From: Bacteroidota bacterium | GTDB lineage: Bacteria > Bacteroidota > Bacteroidia > Chitinophagales > Chitinophagaceae | Assembly: GCA_023411775.1 (NCBI GenBank) | Contig: JAEYOL010000047.1 | Location: forward strand, 1-22,113 | DNA length: 22,113 nucleotides | Direction of reading: 5' to 3' | Position numbers and translations under genes: made by a program | Shown here: in pieces, positions 14,792 to 21,703 of the stretch | Layout: every line of letters begins with the position of its first letter | Position numbering within the stretch: position 1 is the first letter of the stretch | The notes under the pieces: generated by a model | Told to the model about the DNA's origin: nothing | What the model saw: only the letters and a program-made list of their open reading frames with translations | The model's database searches: none

Positions 14792-15430
14792 TTAAAACTC
14801 GATGGGAAGTTTGGCTACCACATCAGCCCAGGCAATGACCAGGTTGGCACCACCATCCATTTTTTCAAACACCATGGTAAAATATTCGAGCGAAGTGCCA
14901 TTTGTAGTGACCGGGATCTCAAACCGGGCTACGTCTTTTGTAGAGTCCTGTTTCAATCCCCAGGTATCGATATTGGAATTGATCACGATGGTCCACTTAT
15001 CGGTATGAGGGATCCCATATATCGTATAACGGCCCGGCTTAATACTTTTACCCTGAATACGCACAGTTCTGAAGAAATTGATCTCAGACGCTTCGTTTGC
15101 GCCCAGGCGCCAGGGTTCATCATATTTTAATATTCCATTGAACAGGGCTCTTCGCTGGAGTTGCGGACGGCTGTAGATCACCCGTGCTACAGGAGGGTCG
15201 ATATTGACGTTGGCCATTTTCAATTTCGGGTATTCAACGGGGAAATAGCTCATATCCATCGGTGATATGTCAACACTCGCATAGGTATTGGGCGGTAAGT
15301 CGGGCGGGGTTGGACGGGCAACCGTATCCCTGGTAACCGGTGTTACAGGGGTTTCTTTTTGTTTCTGTTCACAGGACAGGGTAAAAACCATCATGAGGGC
15401 GACGGCCAGCTTATTGTTGACTTTATTCAT
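14792..15430 (-). CDS. DUF2911 domain lipoprotein
   Basis: This 212-aa probable lipoprotein has a signal peptide with the lipobox TLSC (Cys20), then a Pro/Thr-rich linker (about 21-50) and one DUF2911 domain. The domain hallmarks are ARVIYSRPQ, PWRLGANEASEINF, GKSIKPGRYTIYGIP, WTIVINSN and the final LVIAWADVVAKLPIEF. The family is common in Bacteroidota and has no established function. It begins 12 bp after the stop of a second DUF2911 gene of similar sequence, so the pair arose by tandem duplication and is probably co-transcribed. One copy is lipid-anchored and the other is soluble, which suggests placement of the same fold in two envelope sites. Confidence 0.88.
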   Translation of the reverse strand: MNKVNNKLAVALMMVFTLSCEQKQKETPVTPVTRDTVARPTPPDLPPNTYASVDISPMDMSYFPVEYPKLKMANVNIDPPVARVIYSRPQLQRRALFNGILKYDEPWRLGANEASEINFFRTVRIQGKSIKPGRYTIYGIPHTDKWTIVINSNIDTWGLKQDSTKDVARFEIPVTTNGTSLEYFTMVFEKMDGGANLVIAWADVVAKLPIEF

Positions 15431-15442
15431 ATAGCAATTACA

Positions 15443-16006
15443 TTAGAGCGAAATGGGCAAAGCCGCTTTTACATTTTCCCAGGCTACAACAAGCTTCAGT
15501 GTGCCGTTATCTTTTTCAAAGGTCATTGCCAGTGATTCCACCGGTTGTTCCAGCTTTTCGACTGGTACTTCCACCCTTGCCATGTCTTTTGCCACGTCAT
15601 AGATAAAAGACCCCCATACATCTGTTTCCTTGTTGACAATAAAGATCCAGTTATTTTCATTCACGATCGCGAATAAGGTATAGCGACCTTTAGGAATTTT
15701 TTTACCATCTATAATAACCGGTTTATAAAATTCGATCTCGGTCGCTTCATTCGCACCGAGGCGCCATAACTTTCCATAACTGACCAGGCCTCCAAAAATA
15801 TCACGGCCTTCTTTTTTGGGACGGCTGTAAATTACCCTGGCCGTAAGAGGTTCTGTAACCTTATCCTGAACCTTTAAATTAGGATAACGAAGGGGGTAAT
15901 AAAGAATGTCTAGCGGTGATTTATCGACAGGTGGCAGTGCAGACTGTGCAACGGCGCCAAAAGAAAAAAAGGCGGCCACGGCAAGAAATAAAATACTTCT
16001 TTTCAT
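15443..16006 (-). CDS. DUF2911 domain secreted protein
   Basis: This 187-aa exported protein has a cleavable signal peptide (MKRSILFLAVAAFFSFGAVA, residues 1-20) without a lipobox Cys, then one DUF2911 domain: ARVIYSRPKKEGRDIFGGL, LWRLGANEATEIEF, GKKIPKGRYTLFAIV and the end LVVAWENVKAALPISL. The start is set at 16006, or possibly the ATG at 16012 two codons earlier. The frame stays open to an ATG at 16072, but that start would lie upstream of the -7 box at 16020-16027, would overlap the preceding gene and would bury the signal peptide. It is the first of a tandem DUF2911 pair. Function unknown. Confidence 0.88.
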   Translation of the reverse strand: MKRSILFLAVAAFFSFGAVAQSALPPVDKSPLDILYYPLRYPNLKVQDKVTEPLTARVIYSRPKKEGRDIFGGLVSYGKLWRLGANEATEIEFYKPVIIDGKKIPKGRYTLFAIVNENNWIFIVNKETDVWGSFIYDVAKDMARVEVPVEKLEQPVESLAMTFEKDNGTLKLVVAWENVKAALPISL

Positions 16007-16019
16007 AATCATGTGTTTA

Positions 16020-16027
16020 CAAAAATA
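16020..16027 (-). promoter_or_regulatory. -7 box of the DUF2911 pair
   Basis: On the minus strand this reads TATTTTTG, an exact TAnnTTTG match. It ends 7 nt before the ATG at 16012 and 13 nt before the one at 16006, which fixes the start of the gene to this side of the box. Confidence 0.5.
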
Positions 16028-16055
16028 AGCGATTCGTAATTTGGGAGATGGCTCT

Positions 16056-16658
16056 TTATACATTCCCTGCACCCTTCAACAACCGGTACTGGTTTTCAAT
16101 ATAAGGAACGGCATCTTTCCAGAAATGACGATAACATTCCTTTAATGGTTGGTAATGCTCCCGGAACAATCGGGCGGCGGTATCCGTTTCCGAGATATAT
16201 AATGCCCGGCGTGCAATGCCGTGAAAGCTTTTCTCGGCCCCTCCTGGCAGGCGGTAGTTGTATAACCAGTTTTGCGATCTCATAAAGGGGAACATGGCCG
16301 CGAATTCCGCAGGCAGCCAGGTTCTGTATTTCTCCAAAGACTGGTAGACCTGTTGGGAAAACTCTAACAGAGAGCCTTCATCAAAAACTTCCTTGTTGGT
16401 CGCCAGGAAATGATCGTATACCACATCAATAAATGCCCCGCTATAAAGACGGTAATGGGGACGGAAAAATTCTTTCGCCTCGCGGGTGGCCGGATGATGG
16501 TCGGTATAATGGTCAATCTCGCGATGAAGCATGATGCCTGCCTGTATCTCTACCGGGTAGTCAAATTTCTTCCTGCCTTTTACAAAATCACTGATGATAT
16601 TGCCCACCAGGATACCCGGATCATTGAAAGAGAAATAAGCATGGGCAAGATAGTTCAT
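16056..16658 (-). CDS. acpH: Acyl carrier protein phosphodiesterase (AcpH-like)
   Basis: This 200-aa cytoplasmic protein belongs to the ACP hydrolase family (formerly DUF479), which removes the 4'-phosphopantetheine arm from acyl carrier protein. The order of motifs is typical: MNYLAHAYFSF at the start, GNIISDFVKG (19-28), GIMLHREIDHYTDHHP (41-56, with the metal-binding His/Asp residues) and DHFLA (82-86). The start at 16658 matches the family start and follows a -7 box by 4 nt. An ATG ten codons upstream (16688) is therefore disfavoured. Length is near the 193 aa of the E. coli enzyme. Its 3' end is 49 bp from the start of the DUF2911 gene, but that gene has its own -7 box. Confidence 0.88.
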   Translation of the reverse strand: MNYLAHAYFSFNDPGILVGNIISDFVKGRKKFDYPVEIQAGIMLHREIDHYTDHHPATREAKEFFRPHYRLYSGAFIDVVYDHFLATNKEVFDEGSLLEFSQQVYQSLEKYRTWLPAEFAAMFPFMRSQNWLYNYRLPGGAEKSFHGIARRALYISETDTAARLFREHYQPLKECYRHFWKDAVPYIENQYRLLKGAGNV

Positions 16659-16662
16659 GAAG

Positions 16663-16670
16663 CAAAGGTA
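16663..16670 (-). promoter_or_regulatory. -7 box abutting the ACP phosphodiesterase ATG
   Basis: The minus strand reads TACCTTTG, an exact TAnnTTTG, then CTTC and the ATG at 16658. The 4-nt distance equals that at 8697-8709, again pointing to a leaderless or near-leaderless transcript. No good -33 TTG is seen. Confidence 0.5.
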
Positions 16671-16763
16671 CTCATAGCCTGCATGCATCCGAACCTGAAT
16701 GAGTCAAACAGGTTCTGGTGCGTGAATGCAAATATTTTGTTAAGTGAATATTGCCTGCGCCAA

Positions 16764-18206
16764 CTATTTTACGTTTTTATCCAGCCAGTTCCCGATAATT
16801 TCCAAAGCGATGGGTGAAAAGGTTTCATCCAGTTCTTCATATTCCTGCAGTGTACATTTATTACAGGTTTGAAATAAATGATTCAGCCCAGGTATTTCTT
16901 TTATCTCATAATTTTTCAACTTTGATTTTTTAAAGGCCTGTTCAATCCCGGTCAAATTCTGTTGCGAGACCACCTGTACATCCCTGCTGCCATTTATCGC
17001 AAGCACCTTACATTTTAGTTTTTGCAGGTTTGGCTGCGGGTCATAATTGAAAAAATAGCGAAACCATGGCGTTGAGATCCGTTGTACCATGTCCGAAACC
17101 ATTTTTTGTTGCACATTAGCGTCGCTGATACCGAGTTGTGCCACCAGGGTATCTGCAGTTTTTGATACCCAGTTTTGCAAAACCTTCCTGCCAGCTTCAA
17201 CGGCCGCAGTAGTATCTGGTGATGATAGTATGGCTTTAACCACATCCCTGTAGAAGTCAGTATAGGCGGTACTTGCCGCATCACTAACCCCCGCAGAGCG
17301 CAATACGGCGGCGTTTTGTTCTGCCATCAGGTCAATGACCTTTACGCCGGGTCCCGCCAGCATAACGATAAAGTCAATATCTTTCCTGGATGCAGCCACC
17401 ATGGGTGCTATCATACCACCTTCACTATGACCCATGATGCCAATTTTTTTCTTATTCACTTCGGGTCTTGTCAGCAAGTAATCGATACCCCCGTTTGCAT
17501 CGCTTGCGAAGTCAGCACTGGTAGCTGTGGCGAAATCGCCTGTACTTTTCCCAATGCCACGGTCGTCTACCCTCAAAACAATATACCCCCGGCGTGAAAG
17601 GTAATCGGCCAGCACGGCAAAGGGTTTATGACCCAGGAGTTCCTCGTCGCGGTTTTGTGGACCAGAACCAGAGATAAGCAGTATCGATGGAAAAGGGCCT
17701 TTCCCTTCGGGGATCGTGATGGTGGCCGCCAGTTTTACACCCGGTGTTTTACTGTCGTAAAAAACGTCTTCAGACTTATAAGGGAAAGGAGCTTTTGGAT
17801 TTTGAGGTCTTACCCTGGCGACGGGCTTTTCCGGTGCCAGGGTTGCTTTTTTTAGCTGGACGGGAAATCCCGCGGGGCCCTGCCGAAATTCGCCATCGAT
17901 GGTGGTATCGTTCACCAGTGTACCGCTGAAACTTGCCTGCAAGGCCTTCATGGAAATAAATATCTCCTGGTTGTTTGCAGATGTGGAATCGCAGGGGATC
18001 CCGAAAGCAGACTGGTCAGGACTGTCGGCTGTCGATACCAGCCTACCCTGGCCATTATCTTTTACATGAAAGACAATACGCAGGTTGGTACCACTTATAT
18101 TTAGTACCCCTTCCCAGGTGCCTTTAAAGTCCCGCGAACTTTGTGCACCCCCGATAGCTGGCATAAATAATAAAAAGGCGAATATGGGAAAAATTGAACG
18201 GAGCAT
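16764..18206 (-). CDS. Secreted alpha/beta hydrolase (esterase-like)
   Basis: This 480-aa exported protein has a signal peptide (1-21, ending GGAQ). An N-terminal beta-rich domain (about 25-125) of the kind often found before such hydrolases (GTWEGVLNISGTNLRIVFHV) is followed by an alpha/beta-hydrolase domain. The nucleophile elbow is GHSEGG (S261), the acid is probably D409 in NGSRDVQV, and the catalytic His is H443 in GLNHLF. The oxyanion region is ISGSGPQNRDE (178-188), followed by DDRGIGKS. This fits periplasmic esterases of the prolyl-oligopeptidase-related group; the substrate is unknown. It begins 26 bp after the SdpI-like gene, so it is likely the last gene of the SdpR-controlled operon. 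Confidence 0.88.
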   Translation of the reverse strand: MLRSIFPIFAFLLFMPAIGGAQSSRDFKGTWEGVLNISGTNLRIVFHVKDNGQGRLVSTADSPDQSAFGIPCDSTSANNQEIFISMKALQASFSGTLVNDTTIDGEFRQGPAGFPVQLKKATLAPEKPVARVRPQNPKAPFPYKSEDVFYDSKTPGVKLAATITIPEGKGPFPSILLISGSGPQNRDEELLGHKPFAVLADYLSRRGYIVLRVDDRGIGKSTGDFATATSADFASDANGGIDYLLTRPEVNKKKIGIMGHSEGGMIAPMVAASRKDIDFIVMLAGPGVKVIDLMAEQNAAVLRSAGVSDAASTAYTDFYRDVVKAILSSPDTTAAVEAGRKVLQNWVSKTADTLVAQLGISDANVQQKMVSDMVQRISTPWFRYFFNYDPQPNLQKLKCKVLAINGSRDVQVVSQQNLTGIEQAFKKSKLKNYEIKEIPGLNHLFQTCNKCTLQEYEELDETFSPIALEIIGNWLDKNVK

Positions 18207-18232
18207 AAGCGATAATTAAGAAGGTGAAATAA

Positions 18233-18910
18233 TTAGTTCTGGTTTGTTTCTCTTTTAGCCAGCCTCTCTGCCTGGAAAAGACGATATGAATAGATGATAG
18301 GTATGAAAACCATAATGGCGGTAAGGATAAAGAATGCGATGGCGGAGACAACATTGGGAACCGCAAGGCATACGATAGCGATCACAAGACCGCCGACAAA
18401 CCATAGCTTGCCACCAAGCAGGTGGGTCTTTCTCCAATTCTCTTCGCTGTTAAGCGTCCAGGGCAGTCGGAAGCCGGCAAAATAGTTGGGTTTGATAGTA
18501 TGCATATAATTACCCAGTATAGCATAGAGAACGCCGATAGCAGCAAATACATATTTGATACTGCCTTCAAATCCTCCTTTCACAGAACTGTAAATAATAA
18601 AGCAGGTAATCGCAGACATGAATACACCGAGTATAAATCCCATGCGTTTTAAGCGGTCTTTATTTTCTGCTGCTGCTTTTTTAGGATCAATGCGATAAAT
18701 ATTTGACAACAGGAAGTAAATACCAGCACTCATGGCACTAAGTACAATAGTCATGATGAGGAGTTCCTTTTTATCACCATAACGATCGGGATTGCCTTCC
18801 AGGTCAAAATGCATGGCAATGGTTTCGGGCAAACTATTCCAATTGGCAGCCAGGTAGAGCAGGGGTGCCGCGGCAATGGGCCAGATGAGAAATTTAAAAT
18901 ACCTGTTCAT
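18233..18910 (-). CDS. sdpI: SdpI family membrane protein (DUF1648 plus SdpI domain)
   Basis: This 225-aa inner-membrane protein has six predicted helices. The N-terminal DUF1648 part (about 1-75) contains LPETIAMHFDLEGNPDRYGDK, split by helices. The C-terminal SdpI part has the signature GNYMHTIKPNYFAGFR followed by LPWTLNSEENWRKTH. In Bacillus, SdpI gives immunity to the SdpC toxin and holds the repressor SdpR at the membrane. Here no toxin gene is present, so the role may be general sensing. It begins 3 bp after the SdpR-like gene, indicating tight co-expression, and is followed by a secreted hydrolase. Assignment to the family is firm; the ligand is unknown. Confidence 0.9.
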   Translation of the reverse strand: MNRYFKFLIWPIAAAPLLYLAANWNSLPETIAMHFDLEGNPDRYGDKKELLIMTIVLSAMSAGIYFLLSNIYRIDPKKAAAENKDRLKRMGFILGVFMSAITCFIIYSSVKGGFEGSIKYVFAAIGVLYAILGNYMHTIKPNYFAGFRLPWTLNSEENWRKTHLLGGKLWFVGGLVIAIVCLAVPNVVSAIAFFILTAIMVFIPIIYSYRLFQAERLAKRETNQN

Positions 18911-18913
18911 AAG

Positions 18914-19180
18914 CTATCGTTTTTTGGTTTTGAATTGTAAGAACCATTTCATGATCTCGTCAACTACCGTTGTATTAAGCGAATAGTAAACATACTGACC
19001 ATCTTTTTCCGCAATCACCAGTTTCGCCTGTTTCAGCAGGTCAAGGTGATGGGAGATACTGGGTGCCGATATATTAAAGCGTTCCACGATCTCCCCTGCG
19101 GTCATGTCCTTTTCCTGCAGGAGCTGTAAAATCTCGCGGCGTGTGGGGTCATTCAGGGCTTTAAAGACTATATTCTGCAC
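18914..19180 (-). CDS. sdpR: SdpR-like ArsR-family autorepressor
   Basis: This 88-aa winged-helix DNA-binding protein of the ArsR family has FKALNDPTRREILQLL at the N terminus and a recognition helix region FNISAPSISHHLDLLKQAKLV (two segments, about 36-56). A wing follows (EKDGQYVYYSLN). It has no Cys pair for metal sensing, as expected for SdpR-type repressors. It heads the operon sdpR-sdpI-hydrolase with a 3-bp gap to sdpI. A dyad (19199-19214) overlapping a -7-like element lies 18 bp before the ATG and is the probable autoregulatory operator. By analogy with Bacillus, the SdpI protein may relieve repression by binding SdpR at the membrane. Confidence 0.9.
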   Translation of the reverse strand: MQNIVFKALNDPTRREILQLLQEKDMTAGEIVERFNISAPSISHHLDLLKQAKLVIAEKDGQYVYYSLNTTVVDEIMKWFLQFKTKKR

Positions 19181-19255
19181 AATTGATTCGTTAGTTATTT
19201 AGACAAATATCTAATTATTTTCTGAATAAAAAAAATAAAAACTGTATCAATTGTG
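19178..19255. repeat. 10-bp inverted repeat flanking the sdpR upstream region
   Basis: CACAATTGAT (19178-19187) and ATCAATTGTG (19246-19255) are perfect reverse complements 58 bp apart, enclosing the presumed sdpR promoter and operator. The left arm overlaps the first codon of sdpR. It may be a pair of binding sites or chance. Confidence 0.4.
19199..19214. promoter_or_regulatory. Candidate SdpR operator
   Basis: TTAGA (19199-19203), six bases, TCTAA (19210-19214) form an inverted repeat 18 bp upstream of the sdpR ATG. On the minus strand it overlaps GATATTTG, close to the TAnnTTTG -7 box, which would suit repression by the adjacent ArsR-type protein. Confidence 0.5.
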
Positions 19256-19320
19256 TAACACCGGCTTATAAAAGGTAGAAAATTGGGGATGTACGGTCGA
19301 TGAAACGAAACGGTTGTTAA

Positions 19321-19335
19321 GGCTGTTTAACAGCC
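19321..19335. promoter_or_regulatory. Perfect 7+1+7 palindrome upstream of the 19453 gene
   Basis: GGCTGTT T AACAGCC is an exact dyad lying 23 bp before the -33 TTG (19358) of the next gene. The odd centre and position suit a transcription-factor site; it could also fold as a 5-bp stem. Confidence 0.4.
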
Positions 19336-19357
19336 ATTTCCATTAATCCAAATTTAC

Positions 19358-19388
19358 TTGCCAGGGGGTGTAACCTAAAATACTTTTA
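19358..19388 (+). promoter_or_regulatory. Promoter of the PepSY-like gene at 19453
   Basis: TTG (19358-19360), 20 nt, then TACTTTTA (19381-19388), one base from TAnnTTTG. This leaves an A-rich leader of about 58 nt without a Shine-Dalgarno sequence. The spacing and the ending TTTTA match the promoter at 12279-12309. Confidence 0.55.
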
Positions 19389-19452
19389 CACCGTCATAGT
19401 TACCAAATAAGTTTTTTTAAAAACAAACCATAACCAAAAAAATAATTAAATC

Positions 19453-19887
19453 ATGAAAAAGATCATCATTACCCTGGCCATCGCGATCAGTAGTTTTAGC
19501 GCCTTCGCCAGCGAGCCTGTCAGCCCAATCGTATTAAACTCCTTTAACAAGGAATTTGCCGGCGTACAAAATGTAGAGTGGACCAGCACCGACAGCTATG
19601 TGAAAGCAACATTTGTTTATAACGGTCAGAATGTGGCAGCTTTCTATCATCCAAGTGGGGAGATCATCGCTGTAACAAGAAACATCACTTCACTCCAGCT
19701 TCCACTCAGCCTGCAGACAAATCTGAAAGATCATTATGAAGGCTTTTGGATCACTGACCTCTTCGAGTTGTCAAACAACGATGGTACCAGTTATTATATT
19801 ACGCTCGAAAACGCGGATTCAAAACTGGTGTTGAAATCGGAAGACAATGCGCAATGGGTTTCATTCAAAAAAACAACTAAGATATAA
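19453..19887 (+). CDS. Secreted PepSY/BLIP-like small protein (paralogue 2)
   Basis: This 144-aa exported protein has a signal peptide (1-19, ending SAFAS). The mature part parallels the proteins at 12344 and 20037: VLNSFNKEFAGVQNVEWTS, then VKATFVYNGQNVAAFYHPSG, LPLSLQTNLKDHYEGFWI, and a strand with GTSYYITLEN. Such proteins are common and often repeated in Bacteroidota genomes and are thought to sit in the periplasm; function unknown. It is transcribed alone from the promoter at 19358-19388 and ends at the terminator 19929-19962. It is closer in layout to the protein at 20037 than to the one at 12344. Confidence 0.78.
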   Translation: MKKIIITLAIAISSFSAFASEPVSPIVLNSFNKEFAGVQNVEWTSTDSYVKATFVYNGQNVAAFYHPSGEIIAVTRNITSLQLPLSLQTNLKDHYEGFWITDLFELSNNDGTSYYITLENADSKLVLKSEDNAQWVSFKKTTKI

Positions 19888-19928
19888 CCCGCCCGCCAGC
19901 AAGTTAGTTTTGGTGTGTGGTAAAAACG

Positions 19929-19962
19929 AGCCCCGTTTTCTAAACAGGAGCGGGGTTTCTTT
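19929..19962 (+). terminator. Intrinsic terminator after the 19453 gene
   Basis: CCCCG (19931-19935) pairs with CGGGG (19951-19955), extended by two weaker pairs. The loop is about 15 nt and is followed by TTTCTTT. It lies about 40 bp past the stop. Confidence 0.7.
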
Positions 19963-20036
19963 CCACTTTCTTTGTAAGCTCTTATTCTATATATATTCAA
20001 ATCAAAAGTTCATTAACCATTAACCTTATTTTAATC

Positions 20037-20480
20037 ATGAAACAGCTTTTTTTATCCCTTGCTTTAATTGCTACAGTAGCATTAACCGTGGCCGCCAAAC
20101 CGGTGCCAGTTGCAGAACCCTCAGTTGAAAAAACTTTCAGCCAGATCTTTGCCGGTGCTTCACATGTAACCTGGTCAAAAGAAGATGGCCAGTATATGAA
20201 AGCATCTTTTCTCTGGGGTGATCACCAGACCGTTGCTTTTTTTGAAAACAACGGCAGGCTGATCGGTTCTATCCGTGGCCTTTTCTTCAACCAGTTACCA
20301 CTGACCGTGATCCGCATGTTCAACAGTGAGTTTGCAGGTCATACTGTAATCGAAGTGCGTGAGATCTCCAACGAAGAAGGAACCAGCTACTCCCTGGTAA
20401 CTGAAAGCAAGGACAAAAAGTACAAACTCCGCCTTAGCGCCCAGGGCAACCTGCTCGATAAGGAAAGAGTAAAAAAATAA
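20037..20480 (+). CDS. Secreted PepSY/BLIP-like small protein (paralogue 3)
   Basis: This 147-aa exported protein has a signal peptide (1-20, ending TVAAK). It shares the layout of its neighbour at 19453: TFSQIFAGASHVTWSKEDG, KASFLWGDHQTVAFFENNG, QLPLTVIRMFNSEFAGHTV, then EEGTSYSLVTES and a final GNL turn. The two genes lie head to tail with a terminator between them, so they are duplicates with separate control. A possible promoter is TTG (19972-19974) with a weak TATTCAAA at 19994-20001. The function is unknown to me. Confidence 0.78.
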   Translation: MKQLFLSLALIATVALTVAAKPVPVAEPSVEKTFSQIFAGASHVTWSKEDGQYMKASFLWGDHQTVAFFENNGRLIGSIRGLFFNQLPLTVIRMFNSEFAGHTVIEVREISNEEGTSYSLVTESKDKKYKLRLSAQGNLLDKERVKK

Positions 20481-20505
20481 CCAACGCGAGTTGAGAGTTT
20501 TCAAG

Positions 20506-20531
20506 AGCCCCGCTGCAGAGCGGGGTTTTTT
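20506..20531 (+). terminator. Intrinsic terminator after the 20037 gene
   Basis: CCCCGCT (20508-20514), loop GCAG, AGCGGGG (20519-20525), extended by A-T and G-T pairs and followed by six T. It is a strong hairpin about 26 bp past the stop codon. Confidence 0.85.
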
Positions 20532-20629
20532 GTGCTTAGCCAATATTTCCCCAAAACAGTAATTTCGCAGCTTCTACCGCATTGTCTCATGCTATTATGA
20601 TCCGAAGGCGGTTTTTCAAACTGGAAAAT

Positions 20630-21604
20630 ATGAACAGGGGACCTATTTCAAAATTTATTGAACACCATTTTCGTCATTTTAATGCTGCCGCGCTGATGGA
20701 TGCGGCTAAAGGTTACGAAGCCCACCTGGCGGAAGGTGGAAAAATGATGATCACCTTAGCAGGCGCCATGAGTACCGGCGAGCTGGGTATTTCACTGGCA
20801 GAAATGATACGGCAGGGTAAGGTTGACATCATCAGCTGCACCGGCGCCAACCTCGAAGAGGACGTGATGAACCTGGTAGCACATTCCAAATACAAGCGTA
20901 TTCCTAACTACCGCGATCTTACACCTGAGCAGGAATGGGAGCTTTTAGAAAATCACTACAACAGGGTAACCGATACCTGCATTCCCGAAGAAGAAGCATT
21001 CCGTCGCCTGCAAAAACACCTGGTCAAGCAGTGGAAAGATGCCGAAGCAAAAGGCGAGCGTTACTTTCCGCATGAATTCCTCTACAAAACTATTTTAAGC
21101 AAGGAACTGGAGCAATACTACGAGATCGATCCGAAAGATAGCTGGATAGTAGCGGCGGCGGAAAAAAATATCCCGATCGTTGTACCGGGATGGGAGGACA
21201 GTACTACCGGGAACATCTTCGCGAGCTATGTTATCAAAAACGAACTGAAAGCCAGTACGGTCAAAAATGGTATTGAGTATATGGTCTGGCTGGCCGACTG
21301 GTACAGGAACAATTCAGCCGGAAAAGGTGTTGGGTTTTTCCAGATCGGCGGCGGTATCGCGGGCGATTTCCCCATCTGCGTGGGGCCCATGATGTACCAG
21401 GACCTGGAATGGCATGACGTTCCATTCTGGAGCTATTTCTGCCAGATCAGCGACAGCACCACTTCATTTGGGTCTTACTCGGGTGCGGTGCCCAATGAAA
21501 AGATCACCTGGGGTAAACTGGATATTAAAACACCCAAGTTCATCATTGAAAGTGACGCCACGATCGTTGCGCCACTGGTCTTTGCCTGGGTGCTGGGCTG
21601 GTAG
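20630..21604 (+). CDS. Deoxyhypusine synthase-like protein
   Basis: This 324-aa cytoplasmic protein has the NAD-dependent deoxyhypusine synthase fold. Visible features are MMITLAGAMSTGELGISLAE split around residues 39-58, ISCTGANLEED (NAD contact), VPGWEDSTTGN, FQIGGGIAGDFP and a C-terminal ITWGKL in which K296 aligns with the lysine that forms the enzyme-butylimine intermediate in the eukaryotic enzyme. Bacteria lack the eIF5A substrate, so the real role may be polyamine chemistry (for example, a homospermidine synthase-like transfer); this is inference. The start at 20630 (MNRGPISKFIEHHFRHFN) matches the bacterial family start as I know it; in-frame ATG 20597 and TTG 20582 are less likely. 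A -7-like TAATTTCG lies at 20560-20567. Confidence 0.88.
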   Translation: MNRGPISKFIEHHFRHFNAAALMDAAKGYEAHLAEGGKMMITLAGAMSTGELGISLAEMIRQGKVDIISCTGANLEEDVMNLVAHSKYKRIPNYRDLTPEQEWELLENHYNRVTDTCIPEEEAFRRLQKHLVKQWKDAEAKGERYFPHEFLYKTILSKELEQYYEIDPKDSWIVAAAEKNIPIVVPGWEDSTTGNIFASYVIKNELKASTVKNGIEYMVWLADWYRNNSAGKGVGFFQIGGGIAGDFPICVGPMMYQDLEWHDVPFWSYFCQISDSTTSFGSYSGAVPNEKITWGKLDIKTPKFIIESDATIVAPLVFAWVLGW

Positions 21605-21633
21605 AGCTGGCTTATTTAAAATTGAATAATAAA

Positions 21634-21688
21634 ATTGAGGATTGAACATTCTTCTTTTCGGGGAATCTGTTCAGTCCTCAATATTTTT
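21634..21688. terminator. Bidirectional terminator between convergent genes
   Basis: Arms 21634-21648 (ATTGAGGATTGAACA) and 21668-21682 (TGTTCAGTCCTCAAT) pair over 15 bp with one mismatch. An inner ATTC/GAAT can extend the stem. TATTTTT follows on the plus side, and an A-rich stretch on the left gives T-rich RNA on the minus strand. It sits between the stops at 21604 and 21704. Confidence 0.75.
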
Positions 21689-21703
21689 CGTGTCACAAAA
21701 CTT

